From a virus: 45,373 nt of DNA. Of this stretch, positions 13,509-21,513 are shown piece by piece (position 1 is the first letter of the stretch; each line of letters begins with the position of its first letter). The notes below the pieces were generated by a model. It was not told the DNA's origin. It worked only from the letters and a program-made list of their open reading frames with translations, and did no database searches. Position numbers and translations under genes: made by a program. Where the stretch lies: positions 1-45,373 of the IMG/VR virus record IMGVR_UViG_3300028428_000084, one strand, 5' to 3'.

Positions 13509-13781
13509 ATGAACGCTACCACTACACACACATACTACAGTCAAGACAAAGTGAACGCAAAACAACTTATAGACTTATGGAAAGGATACATGGAACGCCA
13601 AATAACCTACAGTAACTTAATTGACTTTGCTTATGGACACGGACTGGTTAACTTACTCGATGTGCTGAACGCCATGTTCGGTGCAGGTTATATAGACTGC
13701 CGCCAATGGGAAGATGGACATTATGACTGGTGGTTCACATACCCTAAATGCTTCCTTTCTGCTAAACCAGACACTCACTAA
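13509..13781 (+). CDS. Hypothetical 90-aa protein, isolated rightward gene
   Basis: 90 aa: helical N-terminal part (DKVNAKQLIDLWKGYMERQI), LVNLLDVLNAMFGAGYID in the middle and an aromatic C-terminus (HYDWWFTYPKC). No known family. It has its own TATAAT promoter, a good ribosome site (GAGGTTACACC) and an intrinsic terminator 20 bases after the stop, so it is a monocistronic unit in the control region. By analogy with other phages it could be a regulator of the early/late switch or an antiterminator. This is inference from position. Confidence 0.75.
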   Translation: MNATTTHTYYSQDKVNAKQLIDLWKGYMERQITYSNLIDFAYGHGLVNLLDVLNAMFGAGYIDCRQWEDGHYDWWFTYPKCFLSAKPDTH

Positions 13782-13800
13782 GTAGAACACTAGAACTAAC

Positions 13801-13830
13801 AGGACACTCTATAAAGTGTCCTTTTCTTTT
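13801..13830 (+). terminator. Intrinsic terminator after the 90-aa gene
   Basis: AGGACACT / AGTGTCCT, a perfect 8-bp stem with 6-base loop, followed by TTTTCTTTT. Confidence 0.85.
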
Positions 13831-13851
13831 GGATAGACACACAGAATATAA

Positions 13852-13891
13852 AGAGAATATTAAGACTTATAGGCTGAAACCCTTATTCTCT
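13852..13891 (+). other. Hairpin between terminators
   Basis: AGAGAATA pairs perfectly with TATTCTCT across a 24-base loop. There is no U tract, so this is a structural hairpin rather than a terminator. Confidence 0.5.
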
Positions 13892-13913
13892 CGTTGTCTA
13901 GTACAGATATATT

Positions 13914-13946
13914 GTACGGTTTACTCGGTTTACCGTACCTTTTTTT
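13914..13946 (+). terminator. Intrinsic terminator 2
   Basis: GTACGGT / ACCGTAC stem (7 bp, 11-base loop) followed by CC and seven T. Confidence 0.8.
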
Positions 13947-13950
13947 CATC

Positions 13951-14173
13951 GGACACCTCGTCTCTTATGTGTAAGTAGTCTTTAGAATAAAGCGACGAAG
14001 AAGGTCTTAAAACCTTCGAGACGCAACCAAAGAACCACTAACGGAGAATGCCTCCAAAGCATTCGGAGTGATGTAAAGCTACAATACATTCACTCAAGGG
14101 TATAAAAACCCTCTCGTGAATTATAGTACAGAGTATAGAATGTGCGGAAAGGGAAGCTCTATACTCTTTTTTT
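13951..14173 (+). ncRNA. Structured RNA candidate ending in a terminator
   Basis: Consecutive paired segments: CGTCTC (13959) with GAGACG (14018) enclosing GAAGGT / ACCTTC; GAATGC (14046) / GCATTC (14059); GTGATGTA (14068) / TACATTCAC (14085, one bulge); AGGGT (14097) / ACCCT (14108), with an outer TCAC / GTGA that competes with the preceding hairpin; then terminator 3. No open frame of note. It may be a small RNA or the sensing part of an antitermination leader. The 5' end is not defined. Confidence 0.5.
14130..14173 (+). terminator. Intrinsic terminator 3
   Basis: AGAGTATAGA / TCTATACTCT, perfect 10-bp stem with 18-base loop, running straight into a seven-T tract. Confidence 0.85.
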
Positions 14174-14302
14174 GTGTCTGTGTGTATATAGAAACACTTA
14201 TACCTTTAGCTGAACTATATAATATTTACTTATCAGTTATGTCTTGACTATCTGTGTCTGTGTGTACTCACATAGTTACGAGTAGTACAAAGCAATAGAA
14301 AC

Positions 14303-14328
14303 CAAGACAATGCAAGACAATGCAAGAC
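14303..14328. repeat. Tandem 10-bp repeat
   Basis: CAAGACAATG twice in direct succession, followed by CAAGAC. An iteron-like array, but short. Confidence 0.7.
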
Positions 14329-14344
14329 TTTCACTGTGTACTCT

Positions 14345-14386
14345 CCTATAAAAAGATACTCGTACCTATAAAAAGAAACACTTGTA
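14345..14386. repeat. Tandem repeat of CCTATAAAAAGA
   Basis: Two adjacent units of 20 and 22 bases, each CCTATAAAAAGA followed by a variable part ending in GTA. AT-rich; could be a protein-binding or melting site. Confidence 0.65.
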
Positions 14387-14418
14387 CCCTACTACCTCTT
14401 TCCCCGTGTTATAGAGAT

Positions 14419-14434
14419 AGTTCCGATGTACTAC
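14419..14434 (+). promoter_or_regulatory. GTTCCGATGTACTAC site, copy 3
   Basis: AGTTCCGATGTACTAC, the same word as the end of the 43-bp repeats (there GTTCTGATGTACTA). It is preceded by ATAGAGAT. Confidence 0.5.
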
Positions 14435-14556
14435 TATGTGCCTGTGTTTAAATATAGGTGCACAAACCTTGACTAGCCTGTGTTCTATAGAGATAGTGTA
14501 CCTGTACTCTAGTATGTACTATGGTATAAACGTACTACCTAGTGTTTAATAGAGAA

Positions 14557-14572
14557 CGTTCCGATGTACTAC
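14557..14572 (+). promoter_or_regulatory. GTTCCGATGTACTAC site, copy 4
   Basis: CGTTCCGATGTACTAC, preceded by ATAGAGAA. Together with copy 3 it suggests a repeated module of about 70-140 bases in the leader. Confidence 0.5.
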
Positions 14573-14709
14573 TTTGATACTAATTACTACAGTACGTACC
14601 TAGTACAAAGGGGGGGAACTCGCGCACGCACCAACAGCCTAAGACAATTCGTACAAAAATGTAACTAACCCTTACTGTGTCTAGTGTCTAGACTTCACCT
14701 ATAAGGATA

Positions 14710-14757
14710 AGCTCGCTGAGGCTGTTCTGCTGTATAAAAGACCGGAACAGATGAGCT
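14710..14757 (+). ncRNA. Second structured RNA candidate
   Basis: Nested stems AGCTC / GAGCT and CTGTTC / GAACAG, immediately followed by a terminator. A short RNA or antiterminator-like leader module. No coding potential seen. Confidence 0.4.
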
Positions 14758-14760
14758 AGG

Positions 14761-14795
14761 CACTAAGCACGGTAGGGCTTAGTGGTCTTCTTTTT
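14761..14795 (+). terminator. Intrinsic terminator 4
   Basis: CACTAAGC / GCTTAGTG, perfect 8-bp stem with 8-base loop, followed by GTCTTCTTTTT. Confidence 0.75.
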
Positions 14796-14966
14796 ACCTA
14801 AACCCTTGCTGTGTCTAGTGTTCGTCTATCAATACTACAGTCCGCTTACCCGGTACTAGCTGTACTACCCTAGTTGTGTGTTTTAGAGCGTGTGAAGAAG
14901 GCGTGTGTAACTATAAAAGTGTGACCTCCGTGTGGTCGTGTGTGTCGTGTGTATTGTGTGTGAAAG

Positions 14967-15031
14967 TAGAGAGCAGCAGCAGCAAGTGGTGTAACGAGAA
15001 CACCCAGCCACTGTCTCTCTATTTTTTTTTT
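14967..15031 (+). terminator. Intrinsic terminator 5, abutting the first late gene
   Basis: Outer stem TAGAGAG / CTCTCTA (7 bp) and inner stem GGTGT / ACACC with a 7-base loop, followed by ten T (15022-15031). The next ATG is at 15039, so the T run occupies the ribosome-site position. This would stop late transcription unless overridden. Confidence 0.8.
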
Positions 15032-15038
15032 GTACCCT

Positions 15039-15281
15039 ATGAGAACACCAACTAAAGAAAGACTGAAAGACACAGCCCTACACGGTGTGTGTGAGACACT
15101 AGACTTCTATGGTCTAACTGTAGAAGACATTACTGAGTACAAGGCTCGTGTCCCTGTAGTTAAACAGAAGCTACTCAGTCACAGAACGAAAGCCGAGAGA
15201 GAACGGAAACGAGTAGAAGGTTTAGAGAAGGCAAGACAAGCAAAACGAGTTACAACTAAGGAGAGTAATAATGGGAGCTAG
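15039..15281 (+). CDS. First late gene, small basic helical protein
   Basis: 80 aa from the ATG at 15039. The N-terminal part (LHGVCETLDFYGLTVEDITEY) is helical. The C-terminal half is strongly basic with a coiled-coil look (HRTKAERERKRVEGLEKARQ). It could be a small terminase-like DNA-binding protein or an assembly factor, but no family is recognised. There is no Shine-Dalgarno; ten T and GTACCCT precede the start. It overlaps the next gene by 11 bases. Confidence 0.7.
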   Translation: MRTPTKERLKDTALHGVCETLDFYGLTVEDITEYKARVPVVKQKLLSHRTKAERERKRVEGLEKARQAKRVTTKESNNGS

Positions 15282-15648
15282 AAGCGTAGATACCAGTAAG
15301 TCACAAGCTGTCGTAGAGAAAAAGAAGCTTAACGTTCAAAAGTCAGCAGATGCCTTTGAAGACCAACTGTACGAAATGCAGACTCAGCTTTCTAACCAGG
15401 GTCTAGAGGCTACACTAGGCATCGGTAAAAAACAGACAGAGATAGGTGGGCTACAACTAGACCAGCTTAAGGATAATACCAAAGTCCTTACATCATTCTT
15501 CGACTCTATAGATACCCTTAACGAGGAACGTCGTAATCGGAACACTGCGTCGTTAGGTAACCTAGATGCCTTATTCAGACCTGTGAATGCCCCAGTTGAC
15601 GCTAACTTTAGTATCCTACAGAAATTCCTAACTGGAGGGCAGGAGTAA
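15271..15648 (+). CDS. Hypothetical coiled-coil virion or assembly protein
   Basis: 125 aa. A helical region (KKLNVQKSADAFEDQLYEMQ, then TQLSNQGLEATLGIG) is followed by LKDNTKVLTSFFDSIDTLNEER and a C-terminal segment SILQKFLTGGQE. AAGGAGAG precedes the ATG. No family recognised. Its position upstream of terminase would also suit a small terminase or head-completion role, which cannot be distinguished by eye. Confidence 0.7.
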   Translation: MGARSVDTSKSQAVVEKKKLNVQKSADAFEDQLYEMQTQLSNQGLEATLGIGKKQTEIGGLQLDQLKDNTKVLTSFFDSIDTLNEERRNRNTASLGNLDALFRPVNAPVDANFSILQKFLTGGQE

Positions 15649-15650
15649 CT

Positions 15651-16559
15651 ATGAGTACAAAGAGTTCTAACCTGTACAGACAGATGCTTGGGTATGACCC
15701 AGAGACACTTAAAAAGCTTGAAGGGGGTAGTGCTTGGAGTATCTTTTCCTCGAACCCACTTAACCCAGACGGTACATTAGACACAGAAGCTAGTTGGGAA
15801 AACCAGTGGATGCGTTCTGCTTATCAGAAGTGGGCATCTACAGAGGAAAAGAAACGACAAGAAGAAGAAGCTGCACTAGCTGCACAGAGCGCAGTGAATA
15901 ATGAGGCAGCAGCTGCTAGAGCGGCGACAGAAACAACAACAACCACACCAGCTACTACTACTGCTCCCGTTGCTGCTCCTACAACTACTACTGCTCCCAC
16001 TGCTGCTACTGTCCTCCCCACTGCCGCTACCCCTACTAATTCTACTTCTCTAACCACAACCCCCTCTATTTATTACCCCTCCACGTCGTCTGCTGCTCCT
16101 GTAGCTACTTCCTCTACTACTTCACTCTTTACTACCCCCCCATCCCAGTCAGGGACTCTAGGGCAGTCAATTAACAACAGTAACACAGAAGTACAAGGGT
16201 ACTTAACTACGCTAAATGATGCTGCTGCGTCTAGTTTAGCTAGTGCGGGGAACACGGTTAACAGCCTTAATACCAGCTTTCAGAATGCAAACACCATAAC
16301 AAACCAAGTCCTTGCTGATGAGCAGGCGGCTAGAGAAAAGCAAGCTGCGGAACTACGAGCGGCAGAACTTGACTCGTCAGCTTCAATGCTACAAAGCTTC
16401 TTCATAGAGGAAGGGGCTAGACAAAAAGCTGAACAAGACCAAAGGAACCTTGACATGAGGTTGGCAGAACAGAGAAAGCGTCTAACTTCTAGTAGGAGAA
16501 TGCTGTCTAATAATACTTCGGGTATGAGTAGTGGTAGCTTCTTTGGTTCTGTTTCTTAG
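15651..16559 (+). CDS. Thr/Ala/Pro-rich putative virion protein
   Basis: 302 aa. Ordered N-terminus (NLYRQMLGYDPETLKKLEGG, then SAWSIFSS), then ~90 residues of Thr/Ala/Pro/Ser low complexity (runs of TTTT, APVAAPTTTT), then a helical region with charged coiled coil (EQAAREKQAAELRAAELD-like) and a Ser/Gly end. The low-complexity segment is a likely flexible linker. Such proteins often sit on or inside the virion. No family recognised. Confidence 0.7.
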   Translation: MSTKSSNLYRQMLGYDPETLKKLEGGSAWSIFSSNPLNPDGTLDTEASWENQWMRSAYQKWASTEEKKRQEEEAALAAQSAVNNEAAAARAATETTTTTPATTTAPVAAPTTTTAPTAATVLPTAATPTNSTSLTTTPSIYYPSTSSAAPVATSSTTSLFTTPPSQSGTLGQSINNSNTEVQGYLTTLNDAAASSLASAGNTVNSLNTSFQNANTITNQVLADEQAAREKQAAELRAAELDSSASMLQSFFIEEGARQKAEQDQRNLDMRLAEQRKRLTSSRRMLSNNTSGMSSGSFFGSVS

Positions 16560-16568
16560 GTGTAAACT

Positions 16569-17186
16569 ATGACATCAAATTGGATAGAAACCTTTAATAG
16601 GTTAAACCCTGTGGCTCAGGAACAGTATAAGAGGTATTCCGAATACCGGGATAAAAATATGTGGAGTGAAGTACCTACCGGTCAAGGTGGTGACTCCTCT
16701 GACATAGACACAAAACAGTGGAAAGCTGACTCTGGGTCAAAAGCCTTTTACCTATCCCCTGCTAACTACAACCAGTACGATGAGTGGTATAAGCAGGAGC
16801 AGGCTTGGAAAAAAGAGCAGCAGCAACAGCCAGCTAAGACAGCAGAACAAGGGGTGAAGCAGGAACTCCCTACTCGTACAACTATGCCGGCGGCTCCTAT
16901 GCCCACTCAGGCTCCCCCTACTAATTTCCAGTACACTCCTACTACTCCAGTAGCTTACCCTACTAGACCCCCAGGTGGTACTCCCCCTGCACCTCCTTCT
17001 GTTTATACCCCGCAGGCTGCTGTACCTCCCTCTGTGTTTGCTCCTCAGTCTGCTGTACCTTCTAATGTAACCAATGCCCCTTTAATGTCTGTTTCTGGTG
17101 CTGATATTAATACGCAGGTAAACAGCCTTCTAGCACAACTAGCCGGACTGTTGAGTAGTTCAAACAACCAACAAAACCCTAAATAA
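16569..17186 (+). CDS. Pro/Gln-rich putative virion protein
   Basis: 205 aa. N-terminal ~75 residues ordered and aromatic (NWIETFNRLNPVAQEQYKRY, FYLSPANYNQYDEWYKQEQ), then ~100 residues of Pro/Thr/Ala repeats (for example PPSVYTPQAAVPPSVFAPQS), then a short helix (VNSLLAQLAGLLSS). Similar design to the preceding gene, an ordered head and disordered tail, so the two may be partners. Function unknown. Confidence 0.7.
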   Translation: MTSNWIETFNRLNPVAQEQYKRYSEYRDKNMWSEVPTGQGGDSSDIDTKQWKADSGSKAFYLSPANYNQYDEWYKQEQAWKKEQQQQPAKTAEQGVKQELPTRTTMPAAPMPTQAPPTNFQYTPTTPVAYPTRPPGGTPPAPPSVYTPQAAVPPSVFAPQSAVPSNVTNAPLMSVSGADINTQVNSLLAQLAGLLSSSNNQQNPK

Positions 17187-17190
17187 AACC

Positions 17191-17703
17191 ATGCCTATTC
17201 AATACCCCGCAGACCAATTTTCTTCATTCCAGTCACAAGACCATACCCTGTTCTCAACTAAAACCAACTGGAGCCGCCTGTTCTACGCTGCTGGTACCGT
17301 GGATAACTCCCCTAACGTTGACTTCTACCTGAAAGATGAGAAGGGTAGTCAGGCTATCTATGTCCCAGAAGGTTCTTCTTGTGTCGTTCGATGGACAGCT
17401 ATCTATAATATCGGTGGAACTCTGGTTGCTGGTGAATCTGAAACCGGAACCATTACCCGTGCGAGTGGTGGTAACACAACGTACACCGGTGCTGCTATCG
17501 GCTCCGGTTCTGGTAACTTCACCGTTACCCCCACTGCGAATACCACTGTTCAGTGTGTCGAGCTAGTCGCCAGTGACTCTGACTCCGAACAGGCTACACG
17601 GGTTATTGTGTTTGCTGAATTTTTCAACCTCCCCTTCTACATGGAAAGCTCTGGAGGGGCTGGGGCTATCTCTACTGCCGCACTAACCACAGCCGAAGTA
17701 TAA
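17191..17703 (+). CDS. Probable head decoration/major virion protein
   Basis: 170 aa, beta-rich and Gly/Thr/Ser-rich (GGTLVAGESETGTITRASGG, FTVTPTANTTVQCVELVAS), ending in a flexible Ala/Thr tail. Codon choice shifts to C-ending codons (ACC, AAC, TTC) as in the capsid gene and unlike its neighbours, suggesting high expression. The fold type and composition recall small capsid decoration proteins. The protein at 23555-23989 has a similar look. No precise family. Confidence 0.55.
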   Translation: MPIQYPADQFSSFQSQDHTLFSTKTNWSRLFYAAGTVDNSPNVDFYLKDEKGSQAIYVPEGSSCVVRWTAIYNIGGTLVAGESETGTITRASGGNTTYTGAAIGSGSGNFTVTPTANTTVQCVELVASDSDSEQATRVIVFAEFFNLPFYMESSGGAGAISTAALTTAEV

Positions 17704-17725
17704 ACTAGAGAAACAACACAAAACC

Positions 17726-19456
17726 ATGCCTAGAGTCACTAAAGAAAGACGAGTACCGACTAAACAGGAGTTAATTGGGAGCATTACAGACCTCTGGAAA
17801 TTTGCTGACCTAATTAATTTTCATGGTGGCTCTAAAGCATTCGGTGAGTGCCACAAAGAACTCTCAGAACTACGATGGGAAGGTAAACAGGTTTGTACCA
17901 TCTTCCCTCGTGGTCATTTAAAAACTACCTTAAGCATCCTCAAGTATCTACATTTAATATACGTCAACCCAAACATTAGAATATTTATAGGCACGGGTAG
18001 GAAGGAACTAGGACAGGCTATCATGCGGGAGATGCAACAGTACCTAGTTGACCCGTGGAACCAAGAGAATATTTGGAATAACAGACCTCACTACCCTGGT
18101 GTTCGTCTTATCCCTTTAATGGAGAAGGCTTCTGGGGTTACAGCACGTCAACAGTCTCGTAATGCCCTGTTCGTGGCAGACGAAGATGAAAGTACGTACA
18201 ATACAGAGGCTATAGATAAGAAAATTATCTGGAACCAGAACCAAATACAGGTATTAAGGGACATTATATCTAAAGACCCCACTATTGGTGTCGGTTGTGC
18301 AGGGTCTGCCTCTACTGGGTTCCACTATGACGTTATTCACATTGACGACATGATAGACTTTACCAACTACGACACCACAGCTAAAAAGGAGAAAATAGAC
18401 ACTTGGAAAAATGACTTATTCTCTGTAGTTGACCCAGAGTTCTTTGACCAGGAACTATATGAAAGACTAAAACCCCTCAGTAAAGCTAAACAGTACCAAG
18501 ATAGAATACAGTTTCTGTGTCGTGTAGGAGATGAAGTCGGGGTTAACGGGACTCGTTATTTCCGATGGGACTGGTATCAGGAGATAGAAGACGACGTTAA
18601 AACCGGCGACTCTTGCTGGTTATACTACGAAAAGAACATTTATAAAAACGGTGAGGATAACACAGACGGATACCTCTGGGGAGAGCGTTGGAATGATGAT
18701 GTAGCCAATAAAAGACGTAAAAGTATGTCTAATAGGCACTGGTACGCTCAGTACCTGAATAAAGTCTTAGTCACTGAGGACATTACTCTAACTTGGGACA
18801 GCGTACAGTTTATTAGACCTGGTTCTCTACTTAAAGAGAAAAATACTAACTACTGGTTGTACAAATTCGGAGACACAGACGAGGCTCACCGTATATTCCC
18901 AAGACTTGTAATTGACCCTGCTGGTAAAGCTAATAAAAACAGTGACTACACAGCTATAGGTATAGGAGGTATCGTTGAAACACCTGACTGGACTAGACTA
19001 CTCATATTTGACCTTAAGTTCGGTAGATGGTCGCCTGAGCAGTGGGCGGCGCAAGTCATAGAGTTAGCCCAAAGGTGGGAATGCTGGTCTGTGTACCTTG
19101 AGTCAGTAGCCTTCTCGTTTGCCCTCTCTACCTATATTAAACAGGCTTCTATTAGGGTGGGACACCAGGTAATGGTAAAAGAGTATAACCCCCCTAGAGA
19201 CAAGTCTAAAAAGGAAAGGATAGAGGCAGGCTTACAACCCCTAATATTTAATAAGGGGCTTTACCTACCAGCCTACACGGGTTGCCAGAAGGAACTTATA
19301 GATATGTTTAACCTGTTCCCATCAGACACCGTGAAGGATGACCCCCTGGACGTTATTGAGATGATACGGGAGATAGGAAAACCTGTGAAGCGACAGTCAG
19401 CAGAAAACAAGACACCCCCTAGACCAGTTAATAAAATGTTCGGAGGATTAAGATGA
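17726..19456 (+). CDS. terL: Terminase large subunit
   Basis: 576 aa. The ATPase motor has a divergent Walker A, FPRGHLKTTLS (about residues 59-69), and Walker B, VIHIDDMI (about 204-210). The C-terminal RNase H-like nuclease shows RLVIDPAGKANKNSDYTAIG (first Asp, about residue 395), YLESVAFSFAL (Glu) and DDPLDVIEMI (third Asp). It packages DNA into the prohead through the portal encoded next, with which it overlaps by 4 bases (ATGA). No small terminase is clearly recognisable; the 80-aa and 125-aa genes upstream are candidates. Confidence 0.95.
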   Translation: MPRVTKERRVPTKQELIGSITDLWKFADLINFHGGSKAFGECHKELSELRWEGKQVCTIFPRGHLKTTLSILKYLHLIYVNPNIRIFIGTGRKELGQAIMREMQQYLVDPWNQENIWNNRPHYPGVRLIPLMEKASGVTARQQSRNALFVADEDESTYNTEAIDKKIIWNQNQIQVLRDIISKDPTIGVGCAGSASTGFHYDVIHIDDMIDFTNYDTTAKKEKIDTWKNDLFSVVDPEFFDQELYERLKPLSKAKQYQDRIQFLCRVGDEVGVNGTRYFRWDWYQEIEDDVKTGDSCWLYYEKNIYKNGEDNTDGYLWGERWNDDVANKRRKSMSNRHWYAQYLNKVLVTEDITLTWDSVQFIRPGSLLKEKNTNYWLYKFGDTDEAHRIFPRLVIDPAGKANKNSDYTAIGIGGIVETPDWTRLLIFDLKFGRWSPEQWAAQVIELAQRWECWSVYLESVAFSFALSTYIKQASIRVGHQVMVKEYNPPRDKSKKERIEAGLQPLIFNKGLYLPAYTGCQKELIDMFNLFPSDTVKDDPLDVIEMIREIGKPVKRQSAENKTPPRPVNKMFGGLR

Positions 19457-21513
19457 TAAAGCAGACTAAGGACGACCTTTTAGTACAGTTTATAGAGGAG
19501 ACAGACAATACCTCTGTTGAAAAGCGGAAAGAGTGCATCGTTAGGTACGTTACCGAGACTTTACAGGACTGGTCTTCTAGACGACAAGAGGTAGAGACTC
19601 TCTGGACAGCAGAGTGGGCGCACTACTTCTCTACTCCTCAGTCAGCTTCTTGGTTAAGAAGACAGGCTCTAGACTTAGGGCAGTCTGTTGATGAAGGCTC
19701 CTGGAGACACCAAATACACACAGGCAAGGGTTTTGACCTTGTAGAGACGGTGAACTCCTATATTCAACAGGCTACATTCCCTGCTCAAGACTGGTTTGAC
19801 CTTATCCCACAAATGCCTAATGCAGGTGGCGGCGGAGGTGAAGACGACAACTGGTTGATGAGACTTGAACGGGTTAAAAAGCTTATTCAGAAGAAGCTAA
19901 ACCAAGCTAACTTCGAGGACTGGTGGGATGTGTTTGTCCGTCAGCTTTGTGTAGTAGGGACTTCCGTCATGGCTCTCCCGTATAGGTATGATGTAAAACC
20001 TACCTTTAGAAAGGTAAAAGTAAGACAGCCTGATGGTAGGGAGTCCTTTACTACCGTACCCATTGAGAAGGTAATTTATGACGGTATTGACTTAGAGGTT
20101 ATTGACCTTTATGACTTCTACCTAGACCCTTCTAGTGGGTTTTCTGGTACTGTTGACTGTGCCTGTATCCGCAGAATAACCAAGACTAAAGCAGAAGTAA
20201 TTAGGTTAGTAGAAGAAGGTGTGTACCCCTTAATAGACGTTGAGGACGTTAAAGGAGCTACAAGTACAGACCTTTCAGTCTCCCGTGTGTTTAAACAAGA
20301 CATTAATGAAATGGTCGGTCTAATTCCAGATACTACCTTCAACGCTAACCAGTCATTAGAACTATATGAATACTGGGGAGACATCTACTTAGATGACATT
20401 GTGTACCTAGACGTAGTTTGTACCATTATGGGAACCAAGCTTCTAAATATAGAAACTAACCCATTCTGGGATGGTAAACCTTTTATAGTCGGAACCTATG
20501 TTAATACACAAGGCTCACCCTATGGTGTGTCCTTACTACAACCCGTCATTGGTCAACTTCATCAAATGTTTGAGGTACAGAACCATAGACTAGACTGTGA
20601 CGAGTTAACGGTTAACCCTATGTACGCTGTCGTTGACGATGGGGTTATAGACTTTGAAAACTTGTACAGTGAACCCGGTAAGCTCATCCGTGTAGAAACA
20701 CCCGACAATATCCGTCCTATTCCTATTGAGAGAACCAATAACATCTCGGTAAGGGATGAACAGATACTAGACGAGAGGATAGAAAAGACTACTGGAGTAG
20801 GTGCTTACTTAGGCGTGAACTCTGGACGTGACGGAGAACGGGTTACAGCAGAGGAGGTTAAAGCTCAACGTAGTGCTGGCGGTAATAGACTTAACCGTAT
20901 TCACGGGCATATTGAGAGTACAGCCCTCTACAAGTTTTTAAATAAGATGTACGCTCATCTTCAACAGTTCCAAGAGAATGAAGAGGTAGTTCGTGTCCCT
21001 TCTAGAAAAGCCAGTATAGTTTATGACTTCTGGTTAGTCGGACAAGAGGAACTAGCGGATAGCTACACTGTCTGCCCTCTTGGTTCTTCTCATGTAGCCG
21101 ATAAAGAGTACGACGTTAAGAATGCTGTGGACTTCGTGTCCGTTATGTCTCAAAATGAGCAACTGTCCAGTAGAGTTAATTGGGACGCAGTAGCGGAACA
21201 TCTAACCTCTAAGTTTATGCGGAGAGATAATTGGCACAAGTTCTTAGCCGCACCTGCCACCCCTGCTGCTGCTGCCCCTCCTCTCCCTACTGATGTCCCT
21301 GTGTCGGCTCCTCCACAAATGCCCCCTATGCCCCCACAAATGTCTCCGGGTGCTATGGGTGCTAGTCCAGAGGTGAATGAGCTAATGGATAAAGGTTTAA
21401 TTACAGGAGGCAAACCCGGACAGCGTGTAGCCCAAGCTATAGCCAGCAACCCAGAAGAGCTACAGAAATTTCTACAGTTAAAAGCACAACAGACATATGC
21501 AAAACCAAAATGA
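19453..21513 (+). CDS. Portal (head-tail connector) protein
   Basis: 686 aa, matching the podovirus connector family by length, position and features: FDLVETVNSYIQQATFPAQD near the N-terminus, LYDFYLDPSSGF, LLQPVIGQLHQMFEVQNHRL and GENRVTAEEV-like segments (here GERVTAEEVKAQRSAGG). It forms the dodecameric DNA gate between head and tail. The C-terminus is a Pro/Met/Ala-rich linker (PPQMPPMPPQMSPGAMGAS) followed by a short helix. It overlaps scaffold by 17 bases. Confidence 0.92.
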   Translation: MIKQTKDDLLVQFIEETDNTSVEKRKECIVRYVTETLQDWSSRRQEVETLWTAEWAHYFSTPQSASWLRRQALDLGQSVDEGSWRHQIHTGKGFDLVETVNSYIQQATFPAQDWFDLIPQMPNAGGGGGEDDNWLMRLERVKKLIQKKLNQANFEDWWDVFVRQLCVVGTSVMALPYRYDVKPTFRKVKVRQPDGRESFTTVPIEKVIYDGIDLEVIDLYDFYLDPSSGFSGTVDCACIRRITKTKAEVIRLVEEGVYPLIDVEDVKGATSTDLSVSRVFKQDINEMVGLIPDTTFNANQSLELYEYWGDIYLDDIVYLDVVCTIMGTKLLNIETNPFWDGKPFIVGTYVNTQGSPYGVSLLQPVIGQLHQMFEVQNHRLDCDELTVNPMYAVVDDGVIDFENLYSEPGKLIRVETPDNIRPIPIERTNNISVRDEQILDERIEKTTGVGAYLGVNSGRDGERVTAEEVKAQRSAGGNRLNRIHGHIESTALYKFLNKMYAHLQQFQENEEVVRVPSRKASIVYDFWLVGQEELADSYTVCPLGSSHVADKEYDVKNAVDFVSVMSQNEQLSSRVNWDAVAEHLTSKFMRRDNWHKFLAAPATPAAAAPPLPTDVPVSAPPQMPPMPPQMSPGAMGASPEVNELMDKGLITGGKPGQRVAQAIASNPEELQKFLQLKAQQTYAKPK

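Larger units (their letters stand above)
14667..14821. repeat. Imperfect 21-bp direct repeat flanking a structured RNA
   Basis: AACCCTT, base, CTGTGTCTAGTGT occurs at 14667-14687 and 14801-14821 with one mismatch. The two copies bracket the hairpin at 14710-14757 and the terminator at 14761-14795. Confidence 0.7.
13782..15038. other. Late-unit leader and control region
   Basis: About 1.25 kb with no convincing gene but dense structure: five rightward intrinsic terminators, two structured RNA candidates, tandem micro-repeats, an imperfect 21-bp direct repeat and two GTTCCGATGTACTAC sites. No strong late promoter is obvious. TTGACT (14470-14475) with GATAGT 17 bp downstream is the best sigma70-like pair I see. 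Confidence 0.7.

Noticed and set aside
13998-14018. 5-bp stem with 7-base loop reading TAA at the anticodon position, like a tRNA-Leu anticodon arm
   Set aside because: No acceptor stem, D arm or T arm of tRNA form around it; it is one of several ordinary hairpins.
13201-15038. Repeat-rich control region as a CRISPR array
   Set aside because: The repeats are of several kinds, irregularly spaced, and lack repeat-spacer periodicity.
14870-15073. 67-codon minus-strand open frame at the start of the late unit
   Set aside because: It lies across terminator 5 and the first late gene, has no ribosome site, and its His/Thr-rich sequence comes from GT repeats.
15824-16057. Minus-strand frame rich in Val/Ala resembling a membrane protein
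   Set aside because: It is the complement of the Thr/Ala/Pro low-complexity part of the 302-aa gene; the hydrophobicity is a composition artefact.
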